From Salisapilia sapeloensis (taxonomy: Eukaryota; Oomycota; Peronosporomycetes; Peronosporales; Salisapiliaceae): DNA of 64,000 bases. The stretch is taken from positions 36,500 through 100,499 of the forward strand of contig JAADVB010000041.1 in the NCBI GenBank assembly GCA_023334545.1. Direction: 5' to 3'. The stretch's first letter is position 1. Each line of letters begins with the position of its first letter. The position numbers and the translations under genes were made by a program. Under the pieces are notes generated by a model, which searched no databases, was not told where the DNA came from, and worked only from the letters and a program-made list of their open reading frames with translations. Below, piece after piece: positions 22,315 through 34,500 of the stretch.

Positions 22315-23013
22315 TCACTGGTTATCCACTTGTTCCGACGAAGCAGTCTGGAGCTCATCGTAGAGGAGAATGAGTTCTGGAAAGAGCTCTTGGAAGACTT
22401 TATCTTGACAGTTGAAACGAAGCGAATCTTTCGCGTAGGCCCTTTTCTACATTATACAAGTGAGTGTGGATGCGTATGGCAAGTATATCTTTGCAAACCT
22501 CTTCAAGTGTTGTGGAAATGCTGCCAACCGTCTTGTGGTCTTCCAGCTACGATAATGCAACTGAACAATAAATGGCACCTGAATAAATAGAATTCGAGTA
22601 CCATGAACGAGTACAGGCCGATGAGAATAGAAATGGGAGACCAAGCAGGACTCCAGGACTCGGGGTGGTGGTCCGAGTTTGTCATGCAAATGCGTTTATT
22701 CACCTCGAAACGCCCATTCGGTGTTATCATCATAATGCTCGGTGGTTTCCACGGATAGTCTGTTGGAAACGTGAGCTTCCCGTGGTAATACCCGCCTTCA
22801 TATGGCGATCCACTTGTGCCTATGGGTCGTATTGAGCTTTTAGTAACGCAATCTTATGTCCATCAGCTTGACGTCTTGTATCCTACCGATGAGGACGTAG
22901 TGCCATACCAAGATATTCTCTTCCAACGGAGCGACGCACAAGTTATTCACAGGAGCCTTGAGGAAGCTCATAAACTCTTTTCGAAGTCTCTTCTTCGCGA
23001 AAGCGTCCGCCAT
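22315..23013 (-). CDS. UBE2J-type ubiquitin-conjugating enzyme, paralogue without membrane tail
   Basis: Four exons (23013-22887, 22819-22602, 22546-22499, 22446-22315) with 52-67-nt introns give a 174-aa protein. It matches the UBE2J2 fold closely: GTSGSPYEGGYYHGKL, PPSIMMITPNGRF and NKRICMTNSDHHPESW. The catalytic Cys sits in RICM; the HPESW...PAW motif marks the UBE2J (Ubc6-like) subgroup, E2s that act in ER-associated degradation. The last exon (KRAYAKDSLRFNCQDKVFQE then LFPEL) ends without a transmembrane segment, unlike canonical UBE2J enzymes. The first 115 codons end at exactly the same place (SFM|) as in the neighbouring paralogue, and both continue with a 16-codon exon, which supports the splice model. 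It is probably a soluble E2 derived by tandem duplication. Confidence 0.8.
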
Positions 23014-23229
23014 GGGGGGGAAGCAGGAAATGGCTTCACTCCGAAGCGGCTATGCAGAGGTCGGCCAAACCGGATGGTACTGGCACCACATATTAGTGTG
23101 GTACACATTACTATCGAGAAGTGGCTACGTATTGGTTTCCAATGTCCAAGCCGAGGATTCCAATGGTTCAGCAAAATTCACGATATATTGCCAGGATCTT
23201 AGAAATAACGAATAAAATGGAATGTCGGT

Positions 23230-23889
23230 TTAGCTCACATCTTCCTCTATCTCGGTGGACTCGTTGCTTTCATCGTCGGATAGTGGCTTTTCAACCAGTT
23301 CTGGAAATAGTTCGAGAAACCTTGGATCGTTACGGTTATAAGCTTTCGACATTGTCGCCAGCTCTTGTTTCTAGGAAATAGACAAGAGGTTATGATTAAA
23401 AGATGTAGGTGTGCTTAGAAGTGGGTACCTTAGCGTTTGATGTTCGGATACCTCCAGTTGTAATCTCGTTTGTCAGCTACATGTCCATTTGCATTTATAA
23501 AGATCAGTAGGCTAAATATGCAAGCAATTGTCCAATATCCAAACCATAAATTCGTAGATGGCATCAAGTATGGCACCAATAGTCCAATGTGGATTCCATA
23601 GTTCCGGGTGGAACGACGTTAGCGTGAGGCATATACTTTGACCGACTTTGAATCTTCCACTCGGAGTAAGCATGGAAACACTAGGCGGAGCCAGCGGATA
23701 GTTGTTTGGGAACATTAATTGGCCATGGTACTCACCACCAGCATACACCGTCAAAGGCTTTCCAAGAATCACAAAATGCCATTGCAGTATGTTGTCCTCA
23801 TTCGGCTTGACAACGATGTTTGAAATTGGGTTTCTCGAAAGTGCAATGTATTCTCGCTTCAGCCTTTTCGTAGCGACTGTAGATGCCAT
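23230..23889 (-). CDS. UBE2J-type ubiquitin-conjugating enzyme, second paralogue without membrane tail
   Basis: Three exons (23889-23545, 23476-23429, 23370-23230; introns 68 and 58 nt) give a 177-aa protein. It starts MASTVATKRLKREYIALS, nearly the same as the divergent plus-strand paralogue ([18 protein letters not shown]). The UBC core includes TVYAGGEYHGQLMFP, PPSVSMLTPSGRF and QSICLTLTSFHPELWNPHW with the catalytic Cys in SICL. The C-terminus ends in a short acidic tail (SDDESNESTEIEEDVS) and has no membrane anchor. The intron that splits GT|PY in the other two copies is absent here. Relative to those copies, GGYYHG is GGEYHG and the NGRF motif is SGRF, so activity may be altered. An in-frame ATG 156 nt upstream would add a non-conserved extension. 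Confidence 0.8.
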
Positions 23890-24217
23890 GTTCTTAGGTT
23901 GACTGGAAGCAGAAAAGTGGCTGCAAATTGCGTTCGATTTTATTCGATTCACAGGCGTACTTGATCGAGCGTGTGATGCAGCATAAAATAGCTGGCTAAA
24001 TATCGATAATGGGCAAAATACTAAGAAACTGTCAAAGTCATGCACATAGACGATATACTAATTTACGTCACTATACGTCATGGTCCTTTTGTGGTACACT
24101 TTTATCTTGCTTTTTGTAGCAGACATTAAGCTCAAGGAATTGTACACTAAGACCAACGTCTTTCGCGTCGAGCTCCTCGCTCCTCTCTCTTCTCTTCTTG
24201 CGTCCACATAATCAATC
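23890..24217. promoter_or_regulatory. Bidirectional promoter of two head-to-head UBE2J genes
   Basis: A 328-bp spacer separates the start codons of two divergent UBE2J paralogues, so it must hold both promoters. A pyrimidine-rich run lies just before the plus-strand ATG (about 24170-24200). I found no recognisable factor site. Confidence 0.6.
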
Positions 24218-24997
24218 ATGGCATCTACAATGGCAACAAAGCGTCTACAGAAGGAGCTAATTGCTCTTCAAAAGAAACCGATTGAAAACATTCAAGCAGT
24301 GCCGCTCGAATCCAACATTTTGGAATGGCACTACGTGGTCAAGGGAACGGAAGGTCCTCTTTGCTAGCAGTTTCACTACATAAAAGCTCCATTTAACCAA
24401 TTATGATGCAGGTACGCCCTACGCTGGGGGATACTACCACGGGTACCTCCGGTTTCCACCCGAGTACCCGATGAAGCCACCGTCAGTACTCATGGTGACG
24501 CCAAACGGTCGATTCAAGACGAACCAACGTATATGCCTTAGCGCAAGCGACTTCCACCCTGAAACTTGGAATCCAATGTGGTCTGTCTCTTCGATCATCA
24601 TCGGCCTTTATTCTTTCATGGTACTTGAGCAATCCTTATAGCGCTACTTGGTCATAAACTTACCTTGAGCTAGTTAGACAATCAGCAGACGTTGGGCAGT
24701 ATGAACACGTCCGACGCGCAGAAACGAAAGTATGCTGAGGCATCTTTGGAGTGGAACGTGAATAACGACCCGAAATTCTGCAAACTTTTCCCAGACCTTG
24801 TACAGCTATACGAGGAACGCGTGGAAGAGGAGAAATTACGAGATCCGGATGGCCTGCAGAAGTCCAACTCGACCGGATCGAACGGACTAGAGGTGCAATC
24901 TACCATTGACAAACTCGTGCGAGGCGAGTATCCCAACGTCGTGACCGGATTCTTAGTAGTTGCTCTCGTCATTCTCATTTACATTTCTGAATTTTAA
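24218..24997 (+). CDS. UBE2J2: UBE2J (Ubc6-like) ER membrane-anchored ubiquitin-conjugating enzyme
   Basis: Three exons (24218-24353, 24412-24620, 24674-24997; introns 58 and 53 nt) give a 222-aa tail-anchored E2. The UBC core reads [55 protein letters not shown] and [10 protein letters not shown], with the catalytic Cys in RICLS. After the core come the conserved TLGSMNTSD and KFCKLFPDL segments, a charged linker, and a C-terminal hydrophobic helix ([15 protein letters not shown]) that would anchor it in the ER membrane with the catalytic domain in the cytosol. Known relatives work with ERAD E3 ligases. This is the canonical member of the three-gene cluster; UBE2J1 versus UBE2J2 was judged from length and remembered sequence. 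Confidence 0.9.
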
Positions 24998-25029
24998 TTT
25001 GTGCACGGACTCGAAAATAAAGCGGAGTT

Positions 25030-28000
25030 TTATTCATTTTGCAAGAATCGAGGTTCAAATCCGAATGTCTTACTATCTTGCTGGTCCTGGAAAGGTATCA
25101 TACGAGCAAGTCGGTGCGTGAGTTGACTTGCTAGCGATCGAGTTGCCATCGCTTTCTCCACAAAAGCATCTAATGCCGTTCGTTCGTTTGCGTCCTTTAA
25201 TTCATCTTTTACGTTCAGCTTACTGAGCCACGACAATCGCTTTGTAAGCTCACCACTCTTCGCTTCTGGTTGGTCGCTCGACTTTAAATGAAGTAGCTCG
25301 TTTAGCTGGATCATCTGGTCGTTCAGACTTGACAGCTCAAATGTTGATTTTTCGTTGAAGAGATGGACGAGTGTCAACCCAGCGACGTAGACACCGTCCC
25401 CGTAGTAGAGAGAGATCTTGCTGTCATTTGTAATTACAAATTCGAGCACTGCCCAGAGTTGTCCGAAGAGTATGGTATGGGAAGAGTTAAAGCTGGAGAG
25501 AGACGAGTTCTCAAGTACTGATTGAATCGTTGAGAGTGCCTCTGGTACCAAGTCGGAAGCGCATGTAGGAAGAAATGAGTCGTACAGGAGTATCTGACTT
25601 TCCTATTAACAACTTTATCAGACAAGTAAGATACATAAGAATAGTTTGAATCTACCATCAAATCGTGAAGGAGGAAGAGAAATGTGAGAGTGTTTCCAAG
25701 CTCACGCAATGTTTGAAGTACATGCGTACGAAGCTCGGTGGACTTAAACACATCCTGATAGGTCTCTTGCATCTTTAAAAAGTCTACCCATAGATAGTGA
25801 ATAAAGTTCCTGGCATATTAAATTATGTAGATTACCTTGGTACTGGCTCTTGATAGTAGGCACTTGAAACGCCTTAATGGAGAAAGCAATGGACGGTAAG
25901 CTTTGTGCTAGATCTTGCTGGATCTAGTAGTACGTGTAAATACATCATATCCATTTATTAGCTGATAAGAATTGATCTTACTTTTGTCGTAATGTAGCAT
26001 GTACAGTCTTTTACGAGAGCTTCTATGTCCGACGGTGAAAGCAGCTCTAAGATACTTGCTATATGATCCAGCCTATTTGGGTATCAGTATTGAATACAAA
26101 AGTTATCGAATAGGTCTTCATTAAACACAGATACATGCCTGAAATCCCCACGACCACTCTTGTTAATATACTCGCCAACTTTCCGCCATTGGTTACGTAA
26201 GCATCCTTCGTTTATGCCTTCAATTCCTCTGTTCATTGCCATCCTTTTCCTCATTGTACTCATGCGACGGTGATTAATCGGAAACTTGCCGATTTGACCA
26301 GGAAGAGTGCGTAATAAATATCGCTTGTGCTTCCACTCGATAGCAAAGTTTGGAAACAAGTCCGTGAGGAGGCTTTGCACTACAATTGTTTTAATGTACG
26401 TTGTTTTATCATACCAAACGCTATCGTTTGGCGAAGTATCCTGAGATAGCTTATGATCGGCTAAAAACCGGTTGTACATTGTGTAAAACGAATCAAAATT
26501 TAGCATCGGTAGCCCTCTTTCGATCGCAGAAAGCGTTTGAGATATGACTTTACGCTGCTTTATAGCAGCAACAAAGTATGTTGAATCACTCGAAGCAGTC
26601 TTCTTTAGCCAAGCGGTCATATCCGTATGCAGTTTGTGCATAAAGTATTCGGCTACCTTGTCTGGGATGTACGACTTATCATGAAATGGACCAAATGTCA
26701 GCTTTGTAATCATCTTCTTTAGCCTTTCAAGCGATGGAGGTTGTACAGACATTGTATGTCCCTGTATATTCTTTTCTCGGTTGGATTGTTCAGATGCATT
26801 AAGAACACGGGTTAAAGATGATAAGAGGCTTCCGTTAGAGTCGAGACTCTTCTTTCCGCATTCGACTTTGTACCAGTAGTAAATGTCTTCCACAAGCTCA
26901 CTTAATGTATGACGCAGTGCGAAATCTGCTTCAGCTTGCACCTCATCCGCCAGGTATTTCACTTGAAACACTTCTAGTGATTGATGTAGCGCATCCAAAT
27001 AGATACTGAAGACCGCAATAGGATCTTGAAAGTGGTTAGTCTTTCGATGGACGGATAGCAAATTCCATGGGATGGAATGAACAAGTGAATAGCGGGAGGT
27101 TCGGGACTTTGTACTTTGATCGAGAGATTCTCGAAACCAAAGCATAGAGCAATCGCCGAGAGATTGAACACACTGATCAAACTGTAGCAAGTGGCTAAAT
27201 GAAGTTACTTCACGACCAAACGATAGCAGAGGCTCGAGATCCGCTCTATGCAATATTGAGCTTATGCAGTATACGCACTATAAGTTTATTTTACGTACGT
27301 TGTTAGTTGCTCGGTAGAGAAAGATTTAAAGAAAGAGTTTGACTTGGCAGGCGTTTGTCGTATGACTGCGTCAATGAGCATCTGAATCATTTCTAGTTGG
27401 CAAATAGAAGGGCTGGCAGACCGATCTAGGATTTCTGGAAACACACGCCTCTTTCTTGCTTTCGTAAAGTCATCTACGACAAAGTTTGGGTCCTTCCAAT
27501 CTCCACACTACTAACTCGTTAGCACGTTAATAAATAATTAAAATAAAAGAGGATACCAATAAGCGCAGTTGATGAAGTAGCTGAGCACTAGCTACTTGTT
27601 TCTTTTCGGCACGATGCAGGATTGGAAGCAACGTCTGCTGGACAAATGTTTGGAGATGGTGATAGATATACTTGCGGATGGAAGGAATCAGCACCAATCG
27701 TTTCGATTGAAAGTAGCTAGTCAAATTCTTCAGCTCACAAACTGTAATCAGCACTGTTTCCCACTCTTCATTCGTAATCATGGAGCTCAAGTCGGCTTTA
27801 CCATCTTCTGTTGTCATTTGAGCTTTTTGTTGGTATAGGTAAGAAAAGAATAACACTAGGGACATTTTCCATTCTGTCAATATTGACAAGCCTTCTTTTA
27901 TAAGCAGCATAAGCTTCAAGCAGTCGTCCATACCAAGGCTTTCCTTACCAATTTCATGAGTATGGTTGACAAACTGATAAAATCGGATTTGATATTCCCT

Positions 28001-29253
28001 CATAATCGGTCGTAAGCGAAGTGTTGTTGCGACAATATCATAAGAGCTTCCTTTCATAACCGGTGTCACAACTTGAAAAATAGACGTTGTAAATAAATCC
28101 GTTTGCTTTGAAGAATCAGAGAGTAGAAGTGACTGGAATAAATCCCATGGACGGATGTTCATATCCATAAAGACAGGTATGACAGGATACTTCATCAAAA
28201 GTTTGATACCATTGTCCACTATTTTTTTATCGGACATAGCACGTGAATTGCTTTTGTGAGCGTCATTAGGTGGTCTATGCTGATTTACACTATCATGGAT
28301 ATGCAACAGCATAGCTGAAATGTAAGGCAGCACATGGATGTATCGTAGATTGGCCTTTGGATCAATTGAGGCTGCTAAAGTATCCTGCTCCAACTGTTTT
28401 AAACAGAAATTTAGCATAGATGTCAAGATAACTTCCACATGATCAAAGGTGGAAAGCTGATCCTTCACATAACTCCATATCGTACTGTGGCTGGATGCGA
28501 AGCGTTCAATATCTCCAAAGTCAGCGCCTAACGTACTTTCGACCCCCTTACCTTTCGATTGAAACTTAACAGCTCTACGACGGAGAATATATAAGTTAGA
28601 ATGATCATGATCTTATCTCTTGAACAGTAATTACCGCTTATAAAGACGTATCTCGCTTTCGCTTTCAGATTTAACTGATTTTACGTGACTCAACTGTGTT
28701 ATGGCATTGATGGCTTTGATCATCGATTCGAGTAGAAGAGAGCTGATTGCGGAAGAGTTGTCTTTGGAGAGCTTTTGTGAGCAGATCATCGTGCTTTGCA
28801 TTGTCTTTATCAATAAACTTGCTGCCTTAATAGATAGTTGATGCAGACTTTTTATGAGTTCAATCCGGGGCTTTAGCACTACCGCATGCAAGATTTAGTT
28901 TTTCTTTTTTATTCTATCACTAGGAGGATATTTTAATGTGCATAAATACCCTCAATCACAAGCTTGTAGTACTTGTGCGTGGTAGCATCATCCAATTCAT
29001 TGTCAAGCTGCGGAATTACTTCTTGACAAGATCTAATGCTGTACATATCACAAAGCAACTTTTGTCCTTGTTCGGTAACTACATTTAGTTCTCGAATTGC
29101 TTGCATTTGATCCCCTAGGACATAGTCGATAGCTTGCTCATGATGATAACTCTCCTCAGGGGATTTAGCATCCAATGAATATTTCAGCACCCTACTATGT
29201 CCATTCGGAATCGAATCCTTATAAGCATGGAAAGTAGCTTCCATTGCTTCCAT
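25030..29253 (-). CDS. CYFIP: CYFIP/Sra1 subunit of the WAVE regulatory complex
   Basis: Nine exons join in phase to 1,259 aa, against about 1,253 for human CYFIP1: 29253-28950, 28878-28635, 28574-27557, 27507-27299, 27245-26139, 26072-25982, 25923-25844, 25809-25656 and 25602-25030. Matches run the whole length: IRSCQEVIPQLDNE with human WRSCSRAIPQV; EVLKPRIELIKSLH; QCVQSLGDCSMLWFRES with CCDLSQLWFRE; LVHSIPWNLL with MSMPWIL; FLADEVQAEADFALRHT-type positions; LQTLRELGNTLTFLFLL; and ISLYYGDGVYVAG near the C-terminus. CYFIP binds Rac1 and holds the WAVE/Arp2/3 activation machinery that drives actin branching. Intron 26138-26073 fits only with a GC-AG boundary (CAG|GCATGT). The 3' end lies 32 bp from the convergent UBE2J gene. 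Confidence 0.92.
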
Positions 29254-30250
29254 ATTAAGCAGGTAGCGCGAGTCCTTCTGTGACTACTGCAAGTCGTTTC
29301 ACGACTTTTCACAAAAACCAAAGCCAAAAAGAGGATAGACTAGGTAGAAATGTAACCTCAATGAAATTAGTTGAGCTAAATACAGCAAGCATATCTAAGA
29401 AAGTAACGTGAATGCTTTCTTTAATACTTTGCAGATATCTCATGACTTCTAGCAAGCTCACGTCTCAGCATTAACTAGCTTAAAATTCAAGCAATTTGCT
29501 TAAGGCGGTACAGAGAGTCGGTCATAAGACGTTGCTTTAGACATTGCATCAACTTGATGCAAGGTGATAAAGTCTACGAAAGGAAACCTACCAAACAGCT
29601 TCCTATAAGTCAAATGAACTTTGCTGTACAGATTCGGACGTATTAAAGTGACACAGGTTTACTCTTAAGTATGCCCGTTACAACATAAGTGGTATGCAAG
29701 GGTTTTTAGCCAATCAGCAATGAGAAAAGCCTAAAACAAAGCCACTGAATATACCAAAATGCGTACTAATCCTTAAATGTGCCCATTCGCATAATTAAAA
29801 TAAGGTGATTTATATACCTTTAGCCATATACCTTTGACTGGAAATTAAAAGTATAGTGGATAATGGCGCACCCTTGGTCTCATGGTTAAGGATATGACTA
29901 TACTACAGATATTTTTATTTTATTCAAACTTTATTGATCACCATGCTTGATACAAAGTCGAGAAAAATTGGATTTGGTAATTTTAGCGCGTCGTCTAATT
30001 TAGCGCAGATATGGGTCCATGCTTTCGTAATTATCGTCGAATTTAGAGGAATTAGCAATTTGATTGGTTAAAAACTGTTCCCTTTAAATTGGTGTCATAG
30101 TATTTTGTCTGCAATATCAATACGTCCGAATCTGTACTAGGCTCTATCTATAGCTAGACTTGAAATACAAAAAATATATTCGTTTTTAGGTCTATCCAGC
30201 TACGTACGAATCACACACTTTTCGTACAAAAAAAAGAATTTCACGGCTAA
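29254..30250. other. Gene-free A/T-rich region between CYFIP and SDHAF4
   Basis: About 1 kb separates the divergent CYFIP and SDHAF4 starts. All frames are short and unrecognised. I see no tRNA, transposon ends or tandem repeat. Confidence 0.55.
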
Positions 30251-30577
30251 ATGTGGAGAAGACTGGCAGCTACAGTGGCGATGCCAAGACGTGCATCGCC
30301 CATCGCATACCGTCACAACGCTCGCATAACACCATGGATAATGCATGCAAAGTTCTCGAGTGGTGTCAACCCTAGTGGCAACGACGATCAGGCACCACCG
30401 CTTAGCAGCTTGGAAGGCGATTTGGACGATGATGATGACGAAGACGATGATATGGTCGACATGGTGGACATCGGACCGATGGGCAGGGAATATGGCGGCC
30501 CGACGCGCGGTGGCAAGTTTAAAGAACCTACCCGTTTCGGTGACTGGGAACGTCAGGGTCGTTGCACTGACTTTTAA
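30251..30577 (+). CDS. SDHAF4: Succinate dehydrogenase assembly factor 4, mitochondrial
   Basis: A 108-aa single-exon gene ends in the SDHAF4 signature: GGPTRGGKFKEPTRFGDWER then QGRCTDF. The conserved family C-terminus is (G)PEPTRYGDWERKGRCSDF. The first 35 residues (MWRRLAATVAMPRRASPIAYR) are basic, lack acidic residues and look like a mitochondrial targeting sequence. Between them lies a very acidic stretch (DLDDDDDEDDDMVDM). The factor binds flavinylated SDHA in the matrix and promotes its assembly with SDHB, limiting reactive oxygen production. ATG at 30251 is the first in frame. Confidence 0.92.
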   Translation: MWRRLAATVAMPRRASPIAYRHNARITPWIMHAKFSSGVNPSGNDDQAPPLSSLEGDLDDDDDEDDDMVDMVDIGPMGREYGGPTRGGKFKEPTRFGDWERQGRCTDF

Positions 30578-30768
30578 ACACAACAGCAAGGTCATATTGC
30601 TCTATCTCTGCACATTTTCTTCTTTTTATCGTTCATCATCGCACCAAGCTCTTGTCTTCCCCACATTCTGACCTGATATCCTTTCAAGATCTCTGTACCA
30701 CTGTCGTGCCGAAATCTGGTATTCACCCTTCATTTCTAAATCAAGTCGATCCTCCCTCAAGTCAAGTC

Positions 30769-31368
30769 ATGGAGAATATCCAAGTGGTCGCAGACAAATG
30801 GTCTCGTGATCTTGAAAAGGTCCCGCTTTTGCAGCAGATCCAAGATGCGACAGGTATTGAAAAACTCTACCTCGTCCTCGGTGGATTCACCTTTGGTCTG
30901 CTCTTCCTCCTCATTGGATTCGGAGCTGGATTGATCTGTAACATTGTCGGCTTCCTCTACCCTGCCTACCGGTCCTTTAAAGCAGTGGAAACTACGGATA
31001 AGAAGGATGACATCCAGTGGCTTACGTACTGGGTCGTCTACGCCTGCTTCAGCGTCGTGGAAGTCTTTGGCGACGTGCTGCTCTACTGGCTCCCGTTCTA
31101 CTACGCGCTCAAGCTCGGCTTCCTTCTCTACCTCTTCATGCCGTCGACGCAAGGAGCTCTCTTCTTGTACGAACACTTCCTCCGTCCGTGGCTCATGAGT
31201 CAGGAGGCGGATATTGATGAAGCATTGAAGCATGCTGCTAGTAGCACTGGCAAGGTACTTACGGATGCTGGCTCGATCGCGAGAGACGTCGGTCGGGATG
31301 TAACGAAAGTCGTAGCGGATCGTCTTGCGCAACAGGACACTGGCGCGGCATCGAGTAAAACGCAGTAG
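30769..31368 (+). CDS. REEP/DP1/Yop1 (TB2-HVA22 family) ER-shaping membrane protein
   Basis: A 199-aa protein carries the TB2/DP1/HVA22 domain: hydrophobic hairpin LGGFTFGLLFLLIGFGAG, then CNIVGFLYPAYRSFKAVET, the DDIQWLTYWVVYACFSVVE block and LPFYYALKLGFLLYLFMP, followed by GALFLYEHFLRPWL. This order is diagnostic for REEP5/6 and yeast Yop1 proteins, which bend ER tubules and help vesicle cargo sorting. The C-terminal 60 residues form a likely amphipathic helix (ALKHAASSTGKVLTDAG onward). The ATG at 30769 is chosen because MENIQVVADKWSRDLEK aligns with family N-termini; upstream in-frame codons lack an ATG. The gene is 191 bp downstream of SDHAF4 on the same strand. Confidence 0.9.
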   Translation: MENIQVVADKWSRDLEKVPLLQQIQDATGIEKLYLVLGGFTFGLLFLLIGFGAGLICNIVGFLYPAYRSFKAVETTDKKDDIQWLTYWVVYACFSVVEVFGDVLLYWLPFYYALKLGFLLYLFMPSTQGALFLYEHFLRPWLMSQEADIDEALKHAASSTGKVLTDAGSIARDVGRDVTKVVADRLAQQDTGAASSKTQ

Positions 31369-31573
31369 ATATAACGATGATTTCTTTCCAAGAATCGAAT
31401 GAACGGCATTTGCTTTTAGCTAAACGACTTGTGCTGTTGTGACTTTTGGGAACTTAGGAATACTCGAACGGATGTCGAGTCGAGGCGTAATGGAGTCGTA
31501 GGGACAAATGGAGTCTCGATTGAGTGCTCGAGTCTCGAGATAGCGTTCGTGATGCCACTTTTATCTTCTTTAT

Positions 31574-34500
31574 CTAGTGCTCTATTAGATGCTGGAAGAA
31601 GATGGTAAAAACAAGGATACTTTTGGCTTTTTGGTGATATGTGAGGATCTGAAGAAGGATGTTGTGCGTGGTAGAGTTTAAACTGTCGCTTAGACGAGTA
31701 CTACACCAAGCTGTAGTAGAAATCCTTTGTAAATGTGGTTGTTGGAAGATACCTTTGGAGAAGGCGCAAGAGGGATTGGATCGCATGGCTCTATAGAGAA
31801 AAGGATTAAGGAATGATGCAGATATAGGCATATAATTTGCTGTACTGATAGTGGGAGGGAGCATTGGAGCAGACGAAGGGCAAGTTCCAATCGAGACAAC
31901 GTTTGGCACTCATTCACCAGTGCAATCTGCAGCTTCTCCAGCTGCATATCCACCACATCAACTTCTCTAGACTTGAAGAAAATATGAAAGTATCGGCTTG
32001 CCTGAAGATTTTCCTGTTGGGCAATGTCGATCAACGTACTCATGACGTCGACTAGTTCATCAGAGGAACAAATCTGTTTGTCTGCAAGGGAGAAAGCAAT
32101 GTCTAACCGATTTTAAGTGATGAATATAGATCATACATCAATATCGATAGTAGCTGTGCGTTACCAAAGATGACAGCACAGGTCTTGGTTGTCTTATGCT
32201 TTCGAAAGTAGAGAAGAAAGAATGTCATCATCTCCTTTGTCAGCTTGGCGTCTTGAAGAAGTGAGATAGCCCAAAGCTCATCAAGTTTCTCATCACCTAC
32301 GACAATACCATGTACTTCACGATCATGACAATGGCAGCTAAAGCAACGGTGTATATACGCAATCGGCCTTCCAATATAATTTGGCTCCATGTCTGAACGA
32401 GGTAAACGAGTATATCCATCGCTACTCCCGACCTGTTCGCTGCGCATGTATGTCGGAGTGTTATCAACAAGCCCTCAACTCGTCGTAGCCCTTGATCTTT
32501 CACTCGAGAAGGCTTCATCACTCTGTCCACATCACTCCAGACATCGATACAGACCATAGACAACTGCAAATGATCCTGACATGAGCTCAAGATATCTAGG
32601 ATGGCAAGAAGGTGTTCTAACGACAGCATGGGTCGTATCATGTACACTTGCAATATCTTGAATGCCTAACTCATTCGTACCGTTGCTTAATTCGGAAGAC
32701 ACTTCTATTGTACACGTTGTTCAATGGTAAGCATTGTGGTGAGCATATTAATGAACGCATGATAGCGTACTCATGAATTTCCCCAAGCTCCAGATAGCAG
32801 CAGCAAGTGTCTGATTGCTTATACCCGATTTACCTCTACTGCCTTCATAAATGAGCTTCACGATGAATGGGACGTATGTGCATAGCAAATCAGTTTCAAA
32901 AGAGTCGCTCTCCTCCTATACAGATCACAATCAGTTCTTATGCCATGTATGTAGTCAAATGTGATAGTACTTCTCCACAAAGCTCATATGTCTTTGTAGC
33001 ACTTGTATGCTCTTGACTGCTATCCGACCCTTTACCACTTTCAGAAGCTTCAGCAGGTACAGTATCCATCAATTCATCTTTATTGCTGCTATAGTTTTCG
33101 CTTGTTGCCAAAAGAACGCCCAGCAACAAGATGAAGTTCTTGATCATCAGAACGTTATGGGATACTTTCTCCTACATAACACGATCTTATGAGTCGACTA
33201 CATCGTACGCTAATCAAATCTTACACGGCACTTACTTGACAGAATGCAAGGGAAGACAATAAGAGTTTCTGAGGACTCCGGAGGGAAAAGCATAAGGCTA
33301 CGGTTACTCTGGTTCCATACAGCATGTCAGCATTTCCACATAGCTCTTGTATATCATAATAGCTATACCGTTGACAGCTGGACACGAGCAGTAGGTCCGG
33401 TAGATGTGGAGATAATTTATTTCGAATTGACCTTGCATATGTCGGATAGGCTTTGACGATTGAGTAAAGCAGTTGCACACAGCAGAAGAGGATAGATTCG
33501 TCTTCGGAACAGAGAAGACTCGGGAGGATCTAAATTTCCACACACTACTTTGTCAGCACGGTCGAAACTCTAGTCTATCATAGCATCATTTACCTCGTGG
33601 CATCTCTTCATAATCTTCTGACCAACTCTCTTCCATTTCAATCGAATACTCGCACATTTCCAAGGCAAAATGGAGCACATGACAAACGAAGTCAACAGAT
33701 CTTGATTCTCCTGTTGATGCAATCGATCACTTGCATACAACACTGCTGTCATCCAGAACTCCTTCCAGCCAACCTTTTCGTCCTCCATTGTATACTGAAA
33801 GACAGCTCCCAGTAGCCCACTCAACTCACATATGTCTGCCATATCCTTTACTTCCTCGGCATACTTCACTAGAGCTTCCACCTCCTGATTTTCAGCAGAT
33901 GAGGATAGAGCTGCAGCTTGCCATTGCACGAGCACATTTCCGTTTGTCTCATTTACTTTCTTGAATGCTCTTAGAAAGCTTTGGACCGGGAGCGTCGGTC
34001 CAGCAATTGTGAAGACGAATTGAAGATGTGGCTGCCAGGCTTTTGGATACGTTGGATTCTCAGTGATTTGCATCAATAGCATCGGACAGAGCAGTGTTCG
34101 AGTTTCTTGTTCAAGCACGCTTCTCTGGTATTCAGTCTTCCAACTTTTACCAGCTTCTGCTATGAGCTTGAGAGCAGCTAGTGCTACATTCTTCGACTTT
34201 TGCTCAAGGATGGCATGCATGGTGACATTCAGTATAGTTTTTATGTGCCGATCTTTGATCTTGTCTACATGCTCTTTCAAGATGTTTATCGCTAGTGCTC
34301 TTGTGTTCGCATCGCTTTCATTAGTCGAAGAGCACAGCAGAGTTTCCACTACATCTGTATCCAGCTTCTCTGTTTTTAAAAGAGGAAGAGCTTGTCGCAA
34401 CATCTCCAATTGTAGCTTTCTAGGCATGGTTGACTCTGTTTGACCGAATAGATCCGTATTTTCGAGTAAGATGAGACTGCAAGACGGTCTCCTGTCAATG

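Noticed and set aside
22447-22733. Treating the 22.3-23.0 kb UBE2J copy as a pseudogene
   Set aside because: At first its frames looked broken, but four short GT-AG introns restore a complete E2 with the same exon layout as its neighbour.
25045-25065. GGTTCAAATCC, identical to a tRNA B box
   Set aside because: No acceptor stem, A box or cloverleaf can be drawn around it, and it lies within the CYFIP last exon.
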